Positions 53,590 through 63,445 of a DNA stretch of 64,000 bases are shown one piece after another. The notes beneath the pieces were generated by a model, which was given only the letters and a program-made list of their open reading frames with translations, had not been told where the DNA came from and searched no databases. Both the position numbers and the translations under genes were made by a program. The DNA comes from Chitinophaga tropicalis (lineage in GTDB: Bacteria; Bacteroidota; Bacteroidia; Chitinophagales; Chitinophagaceae): contig NZ_WRXN01000009.1 of the NCBI RefSeq assembly GCF_009758205.1, positions 1 to 64,000 on the forward strand, in the 5' to 3' direction. Each line of letters starts with the position of its first letter. Position 1 is the stretch's first letter.

Positions 53590-56384
53590 TAGCTTAATAA
53601 CTGCTGTAATGGCAGTATGAATGAAAAGCGCTGCTTTGCATTATCTGACGGGTCCTGGTCAAACAGGTGGCTATACCGTACGCCAAATGTGAATGGCAGC
53701 ACGTTTCCTATTTTGGTATCAAAGAATACCTCGGTACCGGCAGAACTATAGCGGTTATGCCGCCCGTTCAGGAAATCGTACGCCCTGCTGTAATCGTAGA
53801 ACAGGTTGGCCCTGATACGCATGAAATACAACATCTGGCCAAATCCCCAGTCAGGATACACCAGCGGGAAATGATAATTCACTCCCACTTTGTAGATATA
53901 CTCATAGAAAGGATCATTATATCCGCGGGCATAAGAGAAATTGTCCGTATAAGAGTAATTCAGTGAAGTATCCCGCCGCTGGTACGCTCCCTGCAACACC
54001 AGGCTGTGACTGGGAAATAATCCCGGCAGGTACAGGTCCAGCCTTCCATACAATTGCTCTGCAAAAACATTGTTGATAGAACGGTTATAGCTGGCCACCA
54101 GGTACTGCCCGAAATGAGAGTAAATATGCTGCTGTGCCCTTATCCGCTGATTATTGAATACCAGCGTATTTCCGATATATTGCAGCGAAGGGTTCCGGAA
54201 TTTGAAATTACCCTGCGGATAGCGCTCCAGGTAATGATACATAGAACTGAACGACAGGCTCCTGGCAAACAGGCCGGAAGAGAAGTTCAATGGTACCGTC
54301 AATCCCCCGTGTAGATCCATCTCATGCCAGTACAACCTTCCCCTGCTCCCGAAAATATCTGAACGGTTGAAAGTATAGGTGGCCCCGGCCTGTACATAAG
54401 GAAACCAGGCACCGTACAGGAAGTTCGCCCCCAGTGCAGAGCTGCCTTCATTCCTGTTATAGGTATACCCTATACTGGTAGAAGCCGTATTGAGGATATT
54501 ATCTCCATAGAGAGTAACATTGTAATCCGGATCATCGAACGTAGGAAGCCAGCTGTGGAAGTTGAACAGCTTATGGCCCTTGGAATAAGTTGTAACAGGA
54601 TACGCATTATGCGGCGCGTTGGTAAGTATATCACCTCCTTCGTTAAACTCCGGCCGCAACCATGCACTGTGATAATTATGACCGGTATCTATCTGCGTCC
54701 AGTTCTCCTTTTCAACCGGTAATGTATACAGCGCATATCCCTTTGTTCCAAAGCCGCTGTATATTACCTGCTGAGAAACATCATCCACCGCCGCATGCAG
54801 CACACCATTAGGATGCTGGGTTACCTGCCATATCTTTTTATCCGCTATCGCATAAACATTATCAGCATCCTTATATGCGGCAGTATAGTACACGGTATCA
54901 TGCACTACAGCCGGAATACCTAACACAGTATATCCGAAAGGCGTCAGCAGCTCTCTTTCACCGGTGGCAATATCCTGCCTGATCATGGCCATCTGCCCCA
55001 GCCTGTTGCGCACAGCGCTTATCACAGACCGTTCATCGGCAGAGAATTTAGGGAAAGTGTAATACCAGTTCTCCGGGTTGGGCAAAGTTGCAGTAACAGC
55101 GCCAGTTTCCCCATCCAGCAGCTGCAGGCTGAATTGCTGTGAAGGCAGTGTAACTGCCACCACTACACGTTTACCATCCGCACTGATATCGGGTGAAAAA
55201 TAACGGGTGCCACGTGTAAGTGTAACCGTTTTACCTGTAGCTATATCATATCGTTTTACAACAGAGTAATCTTTCCATGACCAGCGTGGGTCAAAACGTG
55301 CTTCTGCCCATACCAGCCGGCCGTTCCGGTAGCTGAAGTAATCGTCAAAGTTAATACCCGGACGTGTCAGCAGCTCTTCTTTCCCCGTACTGTCCAGCAG
55401 GTAAAACCCGGGTATCTTCTGGTAAGAGCCTTTCAGTACCACCCATTTTCCGGGTTGCACTGCATAGATATATTTATAGTTGGTCACCACACATGGAGCC
55501 GGCAGCAAGGCCTTTCCCGGATGGCTTTCCTCTTCATACTTCCTCCACAACGGCTGATATTCCTTCAGCATATCCTTGTAAAATCCCACTACATTACGAC
55601 CGGTATGACGTTTCAGGCTTTGCGAAAAAGGATAGAACACGCCACGGTAACGCACCGCATCTGTAGTAATTCCTTTCCAGAATGCCTGTCCGTAATGTTC
55701 CCGGCCATACATGCTCATCAGGTACCCCAGGTTGTAATGGTTAGGTACATAGTCTTTGTAGGAACCATTGCGCATCTTCATGAAGCTGTAGTTCTTCTCT
55801 TCCTGCGCCAGCGCACGGAAGCCATCAAAGAAAGAAGGCAGTCTTCCTCTTCCCTGCTGACTAAGCGCCGTTTCCATGGTTACAGCATCTCCCTCCCAGA
55901 ACCAGTTAGGCACTGAGATATTGGTAGCTGCGGCCTGTCCCATTTCTCCCAGGATGTAAGATACTACCCTGGATGCCCCCTGCCTGAAATTACTGTTCTG
56001 CAGCACATGCCTGTATTCATGTATGGATAGCTGGTCTTCCCAATGCAGAGAGCCCAGGTCTGTAGATGACGGTGGTGGCGTCATGTAAAACTCAGAACGG
56101 AAAGGCCCCATCATCACATAACCATTGGATTCCAGTGTCTGGTTCTGGAGAACGATACTGACCTTCTTATGCATACCTCCTATGGTGGTACGGTTGTTCC
56201 GCTCCATATAGCTTACCAGGTTGGCTACCCGTTGTCCCTGCAGTTCCAGTCCGCGGGGAAAAATGATCCGTACCGTATCATTGTTGATCTGTTGCCACTT
56301 CAGTGAAGGCGGGTTCCCACCAAACTGTTGTGCCAGTAATGTAATGGGGAGGAATATGAAAAGAAGGCACGATAAAGTTCTCAT
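53586..56384 (-). CDS. Outer-membrane protein: peptidase-MA-like domain, beta-propeller and beta-barrel
   Basis: This 932-aa protein has a signal peptide (ending LLAQQ, residue 20). The N-terminal gluzincin-like domain has H122-E-x-x-H126 and a downstream W-F-W-E164-G-D, the zinc-ligand pattern of peptidase MA-like proteins. A TolB/WD40-type beta-propeller (about 330-600, with SADGKRVVVAV and SADERSVISAV blades) follows. The rest (about 640-932) is strand-rich with a barrel-like end (YSHLFDQD, FILPLQQLLSY). It probably acts as a surface protease; the substrate is unknown. Confidence 0.82.
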   Translation of the reverse strand: MRTLSCLLFIFLPITLLAQQFGGNPPSLKWQQINNDTVRIIFPRGLELQGQRVANLVSYMERNNRTTIGGMHKKVSIVLQNQTLESNGYVMMGPFRSEFYMTPPPSSTDLGSLHWEDQLSIHEYRHVLQNSNFRQGASRVVSYILGEMGQAAATNISVPNWFWEGDAVTMETALSQQGRGRLPSFFDGFRALAQEEKNYSFMKMRNGSYKDYVPNHYNLGYLMSMYGREHYGQAFWKGITTDAVRYRGVFYPFSQSLKRHTGRNVVGFYKDMLKEYQPLWRKYEEESHPGKALLPAPCVVTNYKYIYAVQPGKWVVLKGSYQKIPGFYLLDSTGKEELLTRPGINFDDYFSYRNGRLVWAEARFDPRWSWKDYSVVKRYDIATGKTVTLTRGTRYFSPDISADGKRVVVAVTLPSQQFSLQLLDGETGAVTATLPNPENWYYTFPKFSADERSVISAVRNRLGQMAMIRQDIATGERELLTPFGYTVLGIPAVVHDTVYYTAAYKDADNVYAIADKKIWQVTQHPNGVLHAAVDDVSQQVIYSGFGTKGYALYTLPVEKENWTQIDTGHNYHSAWLRPEFNEGGDILTNAPHNAYPVTTYSKGHKLFNFHSWLPTFDDPDYNVTLYGDNILNTASTSIGYTYNRNEGSSALGANFLYGAWFPYVQAGATYTFNRSDIFGSRGRLYWHEMDLHGGLTVPLNFSSGLFARSLSFSSMYHYLERYPQGNFKFRNPSLQYIGNTLVFNNQRIRAQQHIYSHFGQYLVASYNRSINNVFAEQLYGRLDLYLPGLFPSHSLVLQGAYQRRDTSLNYSYTDNFSYARGYNDPFYEYIYKVGVNYHFPLVYPDWGFGQMLYFMRIRANLFYDYSRAYDFLNGRHNRYSSAGTEVFFDTKIGNVLPFTFGVRYSHLFDQDPSDNAKQRFSFILPLQQLLSY

Positions 56385-56444
56385 GAGATTGCTGTAGGTA
56401 TAATGGAATCAATATACGCAAATAATTCGCTCAAAAAACCACTT

Positions 56445-56463
56445 ATCCGGCCACAGGCCGGAT
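56445..56463 (-). terminator. sdaA terminator
   Basis: ATCCGGCC-ACA-GGCCGGAT; the minus strand continues into GGTTTTTTG. Confidence 0.6.
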
Positions 56464-56490
56464 TCCTCCTCTCAAAAAGCTGATATGCCA

Positions 56491-57924
<1,434 letters not shown>

Positions 57925-57939
57925 TAGTGGGAATTTGAG

Positions 57940-57947
57940 CAAATTTA
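57940..57947 (-). promoter_or_regulatory. sdaA promoter -7 element
   Basis: TAAATTTG on the minus strand matches TAnnTTTG; the predicted start is about 10 nt before the GTG. Confidence 0.6.
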
Positions 57948-57978
57948 AGGGATTCCCTGCTCATAAAATTTAAGCTTT

Positions 57979-58108
57979 CTTAAAACCGTTTTAAGCCTGT
58001 TACAGGCCTTCTCATTTAAAAAGCTTTCGCCTTTATCCCGGCAGGCCACAGGCCTGCCCCTCTCTTAAAAAGGAAAGCTTTCGCAATGCGAAAGCTTTCC
58101 TTTTTAAG
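57979..58108. repeat. Cluster of four perfect inverted repeats
   Basis: In order: CTTAAAA-CCG-TTTTAAG (57979-57995), GCCTGT-T-ACAGGC (57995-58007), GGCAGGCC-ACA-GGCCTGCC (58040-58058) and a 21-bp perfect stem with AAT loop (58064-58108). The last is the terminator of the FKBP gene on the minus strand. The others have no assigned role. Confidence 0.7.
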
Positions 58109-58130
58109 CAATTTATCCGCGCCAGTCAAA

Positions 58131-58634
58131 TTATTGCGGATAAGTAATATCTAACAGTTCCATATCGAAGATCAATGTTGAATTAGCAGGAATACCTGCC
58201 AGGGAGCGGGTGCCATAAGCATACCAGGAAGGAAGATACATACGCAGTTTACCTCCTTTGGTGATTTCCAGCAACGCCAGCTGCCATCCGGAAATGAGCT
58301 GATCATAAGCAAATTCCCTTGGCTCTGTGGTAGTAGAATCAAACACGGTACCGTTAGATAATAATCTGCCGGTATAAAGCACTTTTACTTTTGCATAAGG
58401 AGAAGTAATGCTGTCTTTACCATTACCCGGGTTCTGTATATTGTAATAGATACCGGTAGTAGTATCTCTTTCTGCGCTCAGGTTATTGGTTTTCAGGTAA
58501 GCTTCAATGGCAGCTGTTTCTTTTATGAACTGTTCCTGCACGTTAAAATCATCGTTGTTCTTGCTACAGGCTGCTAATAATACTGTCAAAATACCGGCTA
58601 ACAGTGCAAAATATCTCATGCTCGTTCTTTTCAT
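58131..58634 (-). CDS. FKBP-type peptidyl-prolyl isomerase lipoprotein
   Basis: This 167-aa lipoprotein has a signal and lipobox LLAAC, a linker helix (about 28-60) and an FKBP domain (about 75-165): VKVLYTGRLLSNGTVFDSTTT, ISGWQLALLEITKGGKLRMYLPSWYAYG, IPANSTLIFDMELLDI. It catalyses prolyl isomerisation in the periplasm or at the outer membrane. It is a tandem paralogue of the next gene upstream (51 bp apart). Confidence 0.9.
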   Translation of the reverse strand: MKRTSMRYFALLAGILTVLLAACSKNNDDFNVQEQFIKETAAIEAYLKTNNLSAERDTTTGIYYNIQNPGNGKDSITSPYAKVKVLYTGRLLSNGTVFDSTTTEPREFAYDQLISGWQLALLEITKGGKLRMYLPSWYAYGTRSLAGIPANSTLIFDMELLDITYPQ

Positions 58635-58685
58635 GAAGTGCTTCGTTTTTTATGATAGTCAAGTAATAAAATACGATTGGAAAAT

Positions 58686-59189
58686 TCATTTGAAATCCAC
58701 TACGGTCACATCACATACCAGGACGGTATTGGGAGGGATGATATTACTCACTCCTGTAGTGCCGAAAGCCAGCGGCGAAGGGATGATCATTTGCAGGCGC
58801 CCGCCCCGCCCTACTTTCTGCAAACCTATCTGCCAGCCAATAATATGATCTCTCAGCTGGCGGCCGTCAAAATTGGTATCCCCGAACGATGCGTCCAGCA
58901 CGGAATCAGCCAGGTTGCTGCGGGTAAAAATGATAGTAGGTACTGAATTAAGTGTCATGTAGGCGGTGGTATCTCCCGGTTTTTCAATATGGTAGTACAT
59001 ACCACTCGGATCTTTTACCATTACCAGGTTATGCGCCTGTATGTAGGTGTTGATCTCCTTATCCTGTTCCTGGATAATTCTTATGGCGCCGTCCATGGAA
59101 AGAGACCCATCGTACTCGTTCTTTGAGCAGGCCGGAAAAAGCAGAACAGAAAGCAGACAGTTGTAAATGACAGGTAAAAATACTTTCAT
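58686..59189 (-). CDS. FKBP-type peptidyl-prolyl isomerase lipoprotein, paralogue
   Basis: This 167-aa lipoprotein has a signal with lipobox LLFPAC (Cys22) and a divergent FKBP domain (IIGWQIGLQKVGRGGRLQMIIPSPLAFG, IPPNTVLVCDVTVVDF). The aromatic FKBP pocket is less complete (LADSVLDASF in place of GTVFDST), so it may bind rather than isomerise substrate. Two -7 elements (TAACTTTG at 59216-59223 and 59251-59258) lie upstream. Confidence 0.85.
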   Translation of the reverse strand: MKVFLPVIYNCLLSVLLFPACSKNEYDGSLSMDGAIRIIQEQDKEINTYIQAHNLVMVKDPSGMYYHIEKPGDTTAYMTLNSVPTIIFTRSNLADSVLDASFGDTNFDGRQLRDHIIGWQIGLQKVGRGGRLQMIIPSPLAFGTTGVSNIIPPNTVLVCDVTVVDFK

Positions 59190-59215
59190 ATATGGTATAA
59201 CGGAATACGAAGGGC

Positions 59216-59223
59216 CAAAGTTA
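59216..59223 (-). promoter_or_regulatory. FKBP operon -7 element
   Basis: TAACTTTG on the minus strand, 26 nt before the ATG; an identical element lies at 59251-59258. Confidence 0.5.
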
Positions 59224-59267
59224 CACTTTTTGATTCTTCGTGTTCCCGGACAAAGTTACTTAAAAGA

Positions 59268-59297
59268 AAAGGGAGCCTGTTTTCACAAGCTCCCTTT
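59268..59297 (-). terminator. groEL terminator
   Basis: AAAGGGAGC (59268-59276) pairs with GCTCCCTTT (59289-59297); T-rich sequence follows on the minus strand. Confidence 0.8.
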
Positions 59298-59321
59298 CTT
59301 CTGTATTTTCTGGTAACCAGA

Positions 59322-60956
59322 TTAATAATCCATACCCATACCGTGACCTCCGTGCGGAGCAGGAGCAGCGGATTTAGGTTCAGGTTTATCTGCGATCACA
59401 CATTCTGTGGTCAGCAGCATACCGGCAATGGAAGATGCGTTTTCCAGAGCGATACGGGTAACTTTAGCCGGGTCAATAACACCAGCAGCCAGCAGGTTTT
59501 CATAAACCTCAGTGCGGGCATTGAAACCGAAGTCAGCCTTACCTTCTTTTACTTTCTGTACAACGATAGAACCTTCGATACCTGCGTTTGCAGTGATCTG
59601 GCGCAGAGGCTCTTCGATAGCGCGTTTAACGATAGCGATACCGGTCTGCTCGTCTTCGTTGTCGCCTTTCAGTACGTCCAGGCTTTCGATAGCGCGGATG
59701 TAAGCTACGCCACCACCGGGAACGATACCTTCTTCAACAGCAGCGCGGGTAGCGTGCAGGGCGTCGTCAACACGGTCTTTCTTCTCTTTCATTTCAACTT
59801 CGGTAGCAGCACCTACGTACAGTACAGCAACACCACCGCTCAGTTTAGCCAGGCGTTCCTGCAGTTTCTCACGGTCGTAGTCGGAAGTGGTTACTTCTAT
59901 CTGGGCTTTGATCTGGTTGATACGGGCCTGGATAGCTTCTTTTTCACCTCTGCCGCCAACAACGGTAGTATTGTCTTTGTCGATAGTTACTGATTCAGCA
60001 CGACCCAGGTAGCTCAGGTCAGCATTTTCCAGTTTGTAACCCTGGTCTTCGCTGATCACGATACCACCGGTCAGGGTAGCGATGTCCTGCAGCATTTCCT
60101 TTCTTCTGTCGCCGAAGCCAGGAGCTTTAACAGCAGCAACTTTCAGCTGACCGCGCAGTTTGTTCACCACCAGGGTAGCCAGTGCTTCACCTTCCAGGTC
60201 TTCAGAGATGATCAGCAGCTGCTGGCCGTTCTGAACGATTTTTTCCAGGATGTGCAGGATGTCCTTCAGGGTGCTGATCTTCTTGTCATAGATCAGAATG
60301 TAAGGATTCTGCAGCTCAGCGTGCATTTTCTCGCTGTTGGTGATGAAGTAAGGAGACAGGTAACCACGGTCAAACTGCATACCTTCTACTACTTCTACAG
60401 TAGTGTCGGTGCCTTTTGCCTCTTCAACGGTGATAACGCCGTCTTTGGTTACTTTATTCATTGCTTCAGCGATCAGTTTACCGATCTCTGCATCGTTGTT
60501 TGCAGAGATAGCAGCCACCTGCTCGATCTTTTTATTGTCGTTACCAACTTTTTCAGACTGTTTAGCCAGGTTCTCAACAATAGCTTTTACAGCCTTGTCA
60601 ATACCACGCTTCAGGTCCATCGGGTTAGCACCGGCAGCAACGTTTTTCAAACCTTCGCCGATGATAGACTGTGCCAGAACGGTAGCTGTTGTAGTACCAT
60701 CACCTGCAATATCTGCCGTTTTGGAAGCTACTTCTTTCACCATCTGGGCGCCCATGTTCTCGATAGGATCATCCAGTTCAATTTCTTTTGCAACGCTCAC
60801 ACCGTCTTTAGTTACACCGGGAGCACCGAATTTTTTCTCGATTACTACGTTACGACCTTTAGGACCCAGGGTTACCTTCACTGCATCAGCCAGGGTATCA
60901 ACGCCCTTCTTCATCTTGTTGCGGGCATCTGTGTTAAAGAATATCTGTTTTGCCAT
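59322..60956 (-). CDS. groL: Chaperonin GroEL (Hsp60)
   Basis: This 544-aa chaperonin subunit folds proteins in an ATP-driven double ring. Hallmarks include TLGPKGRNVVIEKKFGAPGVTKDGVSVAKEI, AGDGTTTATVLAQ and the Gly/Met-rich C-terminus HGMGMDY. It is preceded by groES at 58 bp spacing. No CIRCE operator is seen upstream of groES. Confidence 0.98.
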   Translation of the reverse strand: MAKQIFFNTDARNKMKKGVDTLADAVKVTLGPKGRNVVIEKKFGAPGVTKDGVSVAKEIELDDPIENMGAQMVKEVASKTADIAGDGTTTATVLAQSIIGEGLKNVAAGANPMDLKRGIDKAVKAIVENLAKQSEKVGNDNKKIEQVAAISANNDAEIGKLIAEAMNKVTKDGVITVEEAKGTDTTVEVVEGMQFDRGYLSPYFITNSEKMHAELQNPYILIYDKKISTLKDILHILEKIVQNGQQLLIISEDLEGEALATLVVNKLRGQLKVAAVKAPGFGDRRKEMLQDIATLTGGIVISEDQGYKLENADLSYLGRAESVTIDKDNTTVVGGRGEKEAIQARINQIKAQIEVTTSDYDREKLQERLAKLSGGVAVLYVGAATEVEMKEKKDRVDDALHATRAAVEEGIVPGGGVAYIRAIESLDVLKGDNEDEQTGIAIVKRAIEEPLRQITANAGIEGSIVVQKVKEGKADFGFNARTEVYENLLAAGVIDPAKVTRIALENASSIAGMLLTTECVIADKPEPKSAAPAPHGGHGMGMDY

Positions 60957-61014
60957 AATAGCTTAAAATTTTTTTGGTTTACTTTTTTGTTTTGCCTGTT
61001 AGTCAGCGGGTTGA

Positions 61015-61296
61015 TTAAACAATTGCTAAAATGTCAGACTCACGCATGATTAAGTAGTCGCCACCTTCAATGCTGATCTCAGTACCGGAATACTTGCCAT
61101 AAAGAACGGTATCGCCAACTTTTACTGTCACCGGCTCATCTTTCTTACCAGGACCGGCAGCTACTACTGTACCTCTTTGTGGTTTTTCTTTTGCAGTATC
61201 AGGGATGATGATACCACCAGCTGTTTTTTCTTCTGCGGCTGCGGGTTTCACGATCACCCTGTCAGCTAAGGGTTTAATACTTAAATCTTTTGCCAT
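61015..61296 (-). CDS. groS: Co-chaperonin GroES
   Basis: This 93-aa co-chaperonin caps the GroEL ring. The sequence IKPLADRVIVKPAAAEEKTAGGIIIPDTAKEKPQ contains the mobile loop, and VGDTVLYGKYSGTEI the roof region. It leads the groESL operon. Confidence 0.97.
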   Translation of the reverse strand: MAKDLSIKPLADRVIVKPAAAEEKTAGGIIIPDTAKEKPQRGTVVAAGPGKKDEPVTVKVGDTVLYGKYSGTEISIEGGDYLIMRESDILAIV

Positions 61297-61524
61297 ATAA
61301 TTATACTTTTTAAAAAGGTAAGATGAAGATTTATTGTGACTTGCCCCTTCGATAATTATGCCAAGGCATATTTCGGGTCAATTTTTCAGTGTATAAAGAT
61401 AGACAAACCGGGCACACTGACAAAAATGCCATTTTTTCAGAAAAAACCTGACAGATCAGGCCGGAATCTCCCCTGTCACCTTTGCACTACAGACAATGTA
61501 AAAATCGCCCCCCCATTCTCCCTG

Positions 61525-61556
61525 TTTGGAACCCGGCTTTTTTTTCACTAGCTTTG
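61525..61556 (+). promoter_or_regulatory. nusB promoter
   Basis: TTTG (61525-61528), 20 nt, TAGCTTTG (61549-61556): close to canonical. It lies 27 nt before the ATG at 61584 and excludes the upstream start at 61482. Confidence 0.75.
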
Positions 61557-61583
61557 CGGCCTCATACAGTTCTTGATTATAAG

Positions 61584-62513
61584 ATGATTAGCAGAAGAAA
61601 CATCCGGGTGAAGGTCATGCAAACCCTTTATGCCCTGGAAACAATGGAGCCGGGTACGGTGAAGCCGGGTACGGCCACCAGTTTACTGAACGAAAAACTG
61701 GACCAGACCAGTCAGATCTTTACTTACTTACTATACTGCCTCACAAGGGTAGCACAGTATGCGGAAATTGATGCCCAGACCCGCGCATCCAAACACCTCC
61801 CTTCCGCAGAAGACCTGCAGGTGAACACCAAAATTGCAGGTAACGAATTTATTTACCAGATCATCAGCGACAAAGGCTTCCAGGTAAACCTGGAGCAATG
61901 GAAACTCAAACACCTGCCCGAGCAGGAAATGCTCCGCAAACTGTATAACACACTTACCGCTTCAGATATCTATAAAACATATATCCAGGACCCTTCCCGC
62001 ACTAAAGCCGGCGAAAAAGAGATCATGGAATATCTTTATAAAGAAGTGATTTCCAAAAGCGAACTCTTTGTCCAGCACATGGAAGATAACTTCCTGCACT
62101 GGGGAGACGACCAGGACATGATGGACCTGCTGGTAGCCAATTATATGCATAAACCACACCTGTTCAACTTCTTACAGCTGATCAGCAAGGAAAAACTGGA
62201 ATATGCAAAAGAATTGCTGCTCACAGTAATAGATAAAAAAGAATACTGCCTGGAGCTGATAAAGCCCAAACTGCAGAACTGGGACCCGGAACGCATCGCC
62301 GCCGTAGACATGCTGCTCATGGAAATGGGCGTATGCGAATTCCTCTACTTCCCCACCATCCCTACCAAGGTTACCATCAACGAGTACATCGACCTGGCAA
62401 AAGCTTACAGCACGCCTCAGAGCGGACAGTTTGTCAATGGCATACTGGACAATATCCTTAAAGATCTTGATCAGGCCAGCCAGATAAAGAAAATAGACCG
62501 TACAAAAAAATAG
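61584..62513 (+). CDS. nusB: Transcription antitermination factor NusB
   Basis: This 309-aa protein has the NusB pattern at the N-terminus (MISRRNIRVKVMQTLYALE) and C-terminus (NWDPERIAAVDMLLMEMGVCEFLYFPTIPTKVTINEYIDLAKAYSTPQSGQFVNGILDNI). The middle, about 150 residues longer than E. coli NusB, is a helical insert usual in Bacteroidota. It acts in rRNA antitermination with NusE. The next gene has a promoter starting at its stop codon. Confidence 0.92.
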   Translation: MISRRNIRVKVMQTLYALETMEPGTVKPGTATSLLNEKLDQTSQIFTYLLYCLTRVAQYAEIDAQTRASKHLPSAEDLQVNTKIAGNEFIYQIISDKGFQVNLEQWKLKHLPEQEMLRKLYNTLTASDIYKTYIQDPSRTKAGEKEIMEYLYKEVISKSELFVQHMEDNFLHWGDDQDMMDLLVANYMHKPHLFNFLQLISKEKLEYAKELLLTVIDKKEYCLELIKPKLQNWDPERIAAVDMLLMEMGVCEFLYFPTIPTKVTINEYIDLAKAYSTPQSGQFVNGILDNILKDLDQASQIKKIDRTKK

Positions 62514-62514
62514 C

Positions 62515-62522
62515 TACTTTTG
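62515..62522 (+). promoter_or_regulatory. DUF1573 gene promoter -7 element
   Basis: TACTTTTG matches TAnnTTTG; it begins 2 nt after the nusB stop. Confidence 0.6.
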
Positions 62523-62534
62523 GGTGCAACCAGT

Positions 62535-62975
62535 ATGAATATGAAAAAATTATTCCTTTACTTCATAGCCGGCAGCCTCTTTGCCGCAGCCTGTAACTCA
62601 AAAAACGGGGGCCAGAAAGGTGAAGAAACCGCTACAGCAGCTGCTCCCAGTGTAAAAGGCACCGCCGCTATCTCGTTTGACCAGATGATACACAATTTTG
62701 GCGATATCAAACAGGGCGAAGTCGTGGAATATGCTTTCAAATTCACCAATACAGGAGATAAAGACCTGCTCATCACAGACGCTCACTCCACCTGTGGCTG
62801 CACAGTGCCAGACTGGCCTAAAGAGCCCATTAAACCGGGTAAAAGCAGCTACATGAAAGTAGTATTCAACAGCGCAGGAAAAGAAGGATATACAGAGAAA
62901 GAGATCACTATCACTGCCAACACAAACCCTGCAGAAATAAAGGGCCCGAAAATACAGTGTACAGTAGTGAAATAA
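62535..62975 (+). CDS. DUF1573 lipoprotein
   Basis: This 146-aa lipoprotein has a signal with lipobox FAAAC (near residue 20) and a DUF1573 beta-sandwich with FDQMIHNFGDIKQGEVVEYAFKFTNTG and the conserved HSTCGCTVPDWPKEPIKPG. The domain is widespread in Bacteroidota; its cysteines may bind metal or form a disulfide. I chose the ATG at 62535 (MNMKKLF). Function unknown. Confidence 0.87.
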   Translation: MNMKKLFLYFIAGSLFAAACNSKNGGQKGEETATAAAPSVKGTAAISFDQMIHNFGDIKQGEVVEYAFKFTNTGDKDLLITDAHSTCGCTVPDWPKEPIKPGKSSYMKVVFNSAGKEGYTEKEITITANTNPAEIKGPKIQCTVVK

Positions 62976-63019
62976 AAGATCAATAACAGCAATTAAACAA
63001 CTAAATACAATTTAATACA

Positions 63020-63376
63020 ATGCACATTAACATGCTGAACATTTTACTGATGGGCGGTGGCGCAAGCGGCCAGGGTGCTGCCGGCGGTGGTATCCAGTTC
63101 ATCTTCATCGGTGGTATGATCGCCGTGATGTACTTCTTCATGATCCGTCCTCAGACCAAAAAAGCTAAGCTGCAGAAAGACTTCACAGCCAACCTGCGCG
63201 AAGGCGACAAAGTTGTTACCATTGCAGGTATCCACGGAAAAATAAAGAAAATGAACGATAACGGTACCGTACAGATAGAAGTTAGTCCCGGTACTTTCTT
63301 CACTATGGAACGTTCCGCTATCAGCATGGAATATACCACTGCACAGCAGAAAGCAGCTGAAACTGCAGCAAAATAA
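63020..63376 (+). CDS. yajC: Preprotein translocase subunit YajC
   Basis: This 118-aa protein has one membrane helix (about 26-42, FIFIGGMIAVMYFFMIRPQ) and the YajC signature IRPQTKKAKLQKDFTANLREGDKVVTIAGIHGKI. It associates with SecDF-YidC at the Sec translocon. A glycine-rich N-terminus (GGGASGQGAAGGG) is common in Bacteroidota. Confidence 0.94.
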   Translation: MHINMLNILLMGGGASGQGAAGGGIQFIFIGGMIAVMYFFMIRPQTKKAKLQKDFTANLREGDKVVTIAGIHGKIKKMNDNGTVQIEVSPGTFFTMERSAISMEYTTAQQKAAETAAK

Positions 63377-63397
63377 TTGCAACACAAGCATTATCTG

Positions 63398-63432
63398 TCC
63401 CAAGTTCCTTCACGGAATTTGGGATTTTTTTT
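63398..63432 (+). terminator. yajC terminator
   Basis: TCCCAAGTTCC (63398-63408) pairs with GGAATTTGGGA (63414-63424, one mismatch), followed by eight T. Confidence 0.85.
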
Positions 63433-63445
63433 GGAATTTGGGCCT

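Noticed and set aside
61015..61400. CIRCE operator before groESL
   Set aside because: No TTAGCACTC-N9-GAGTGCTAA dyad is present.
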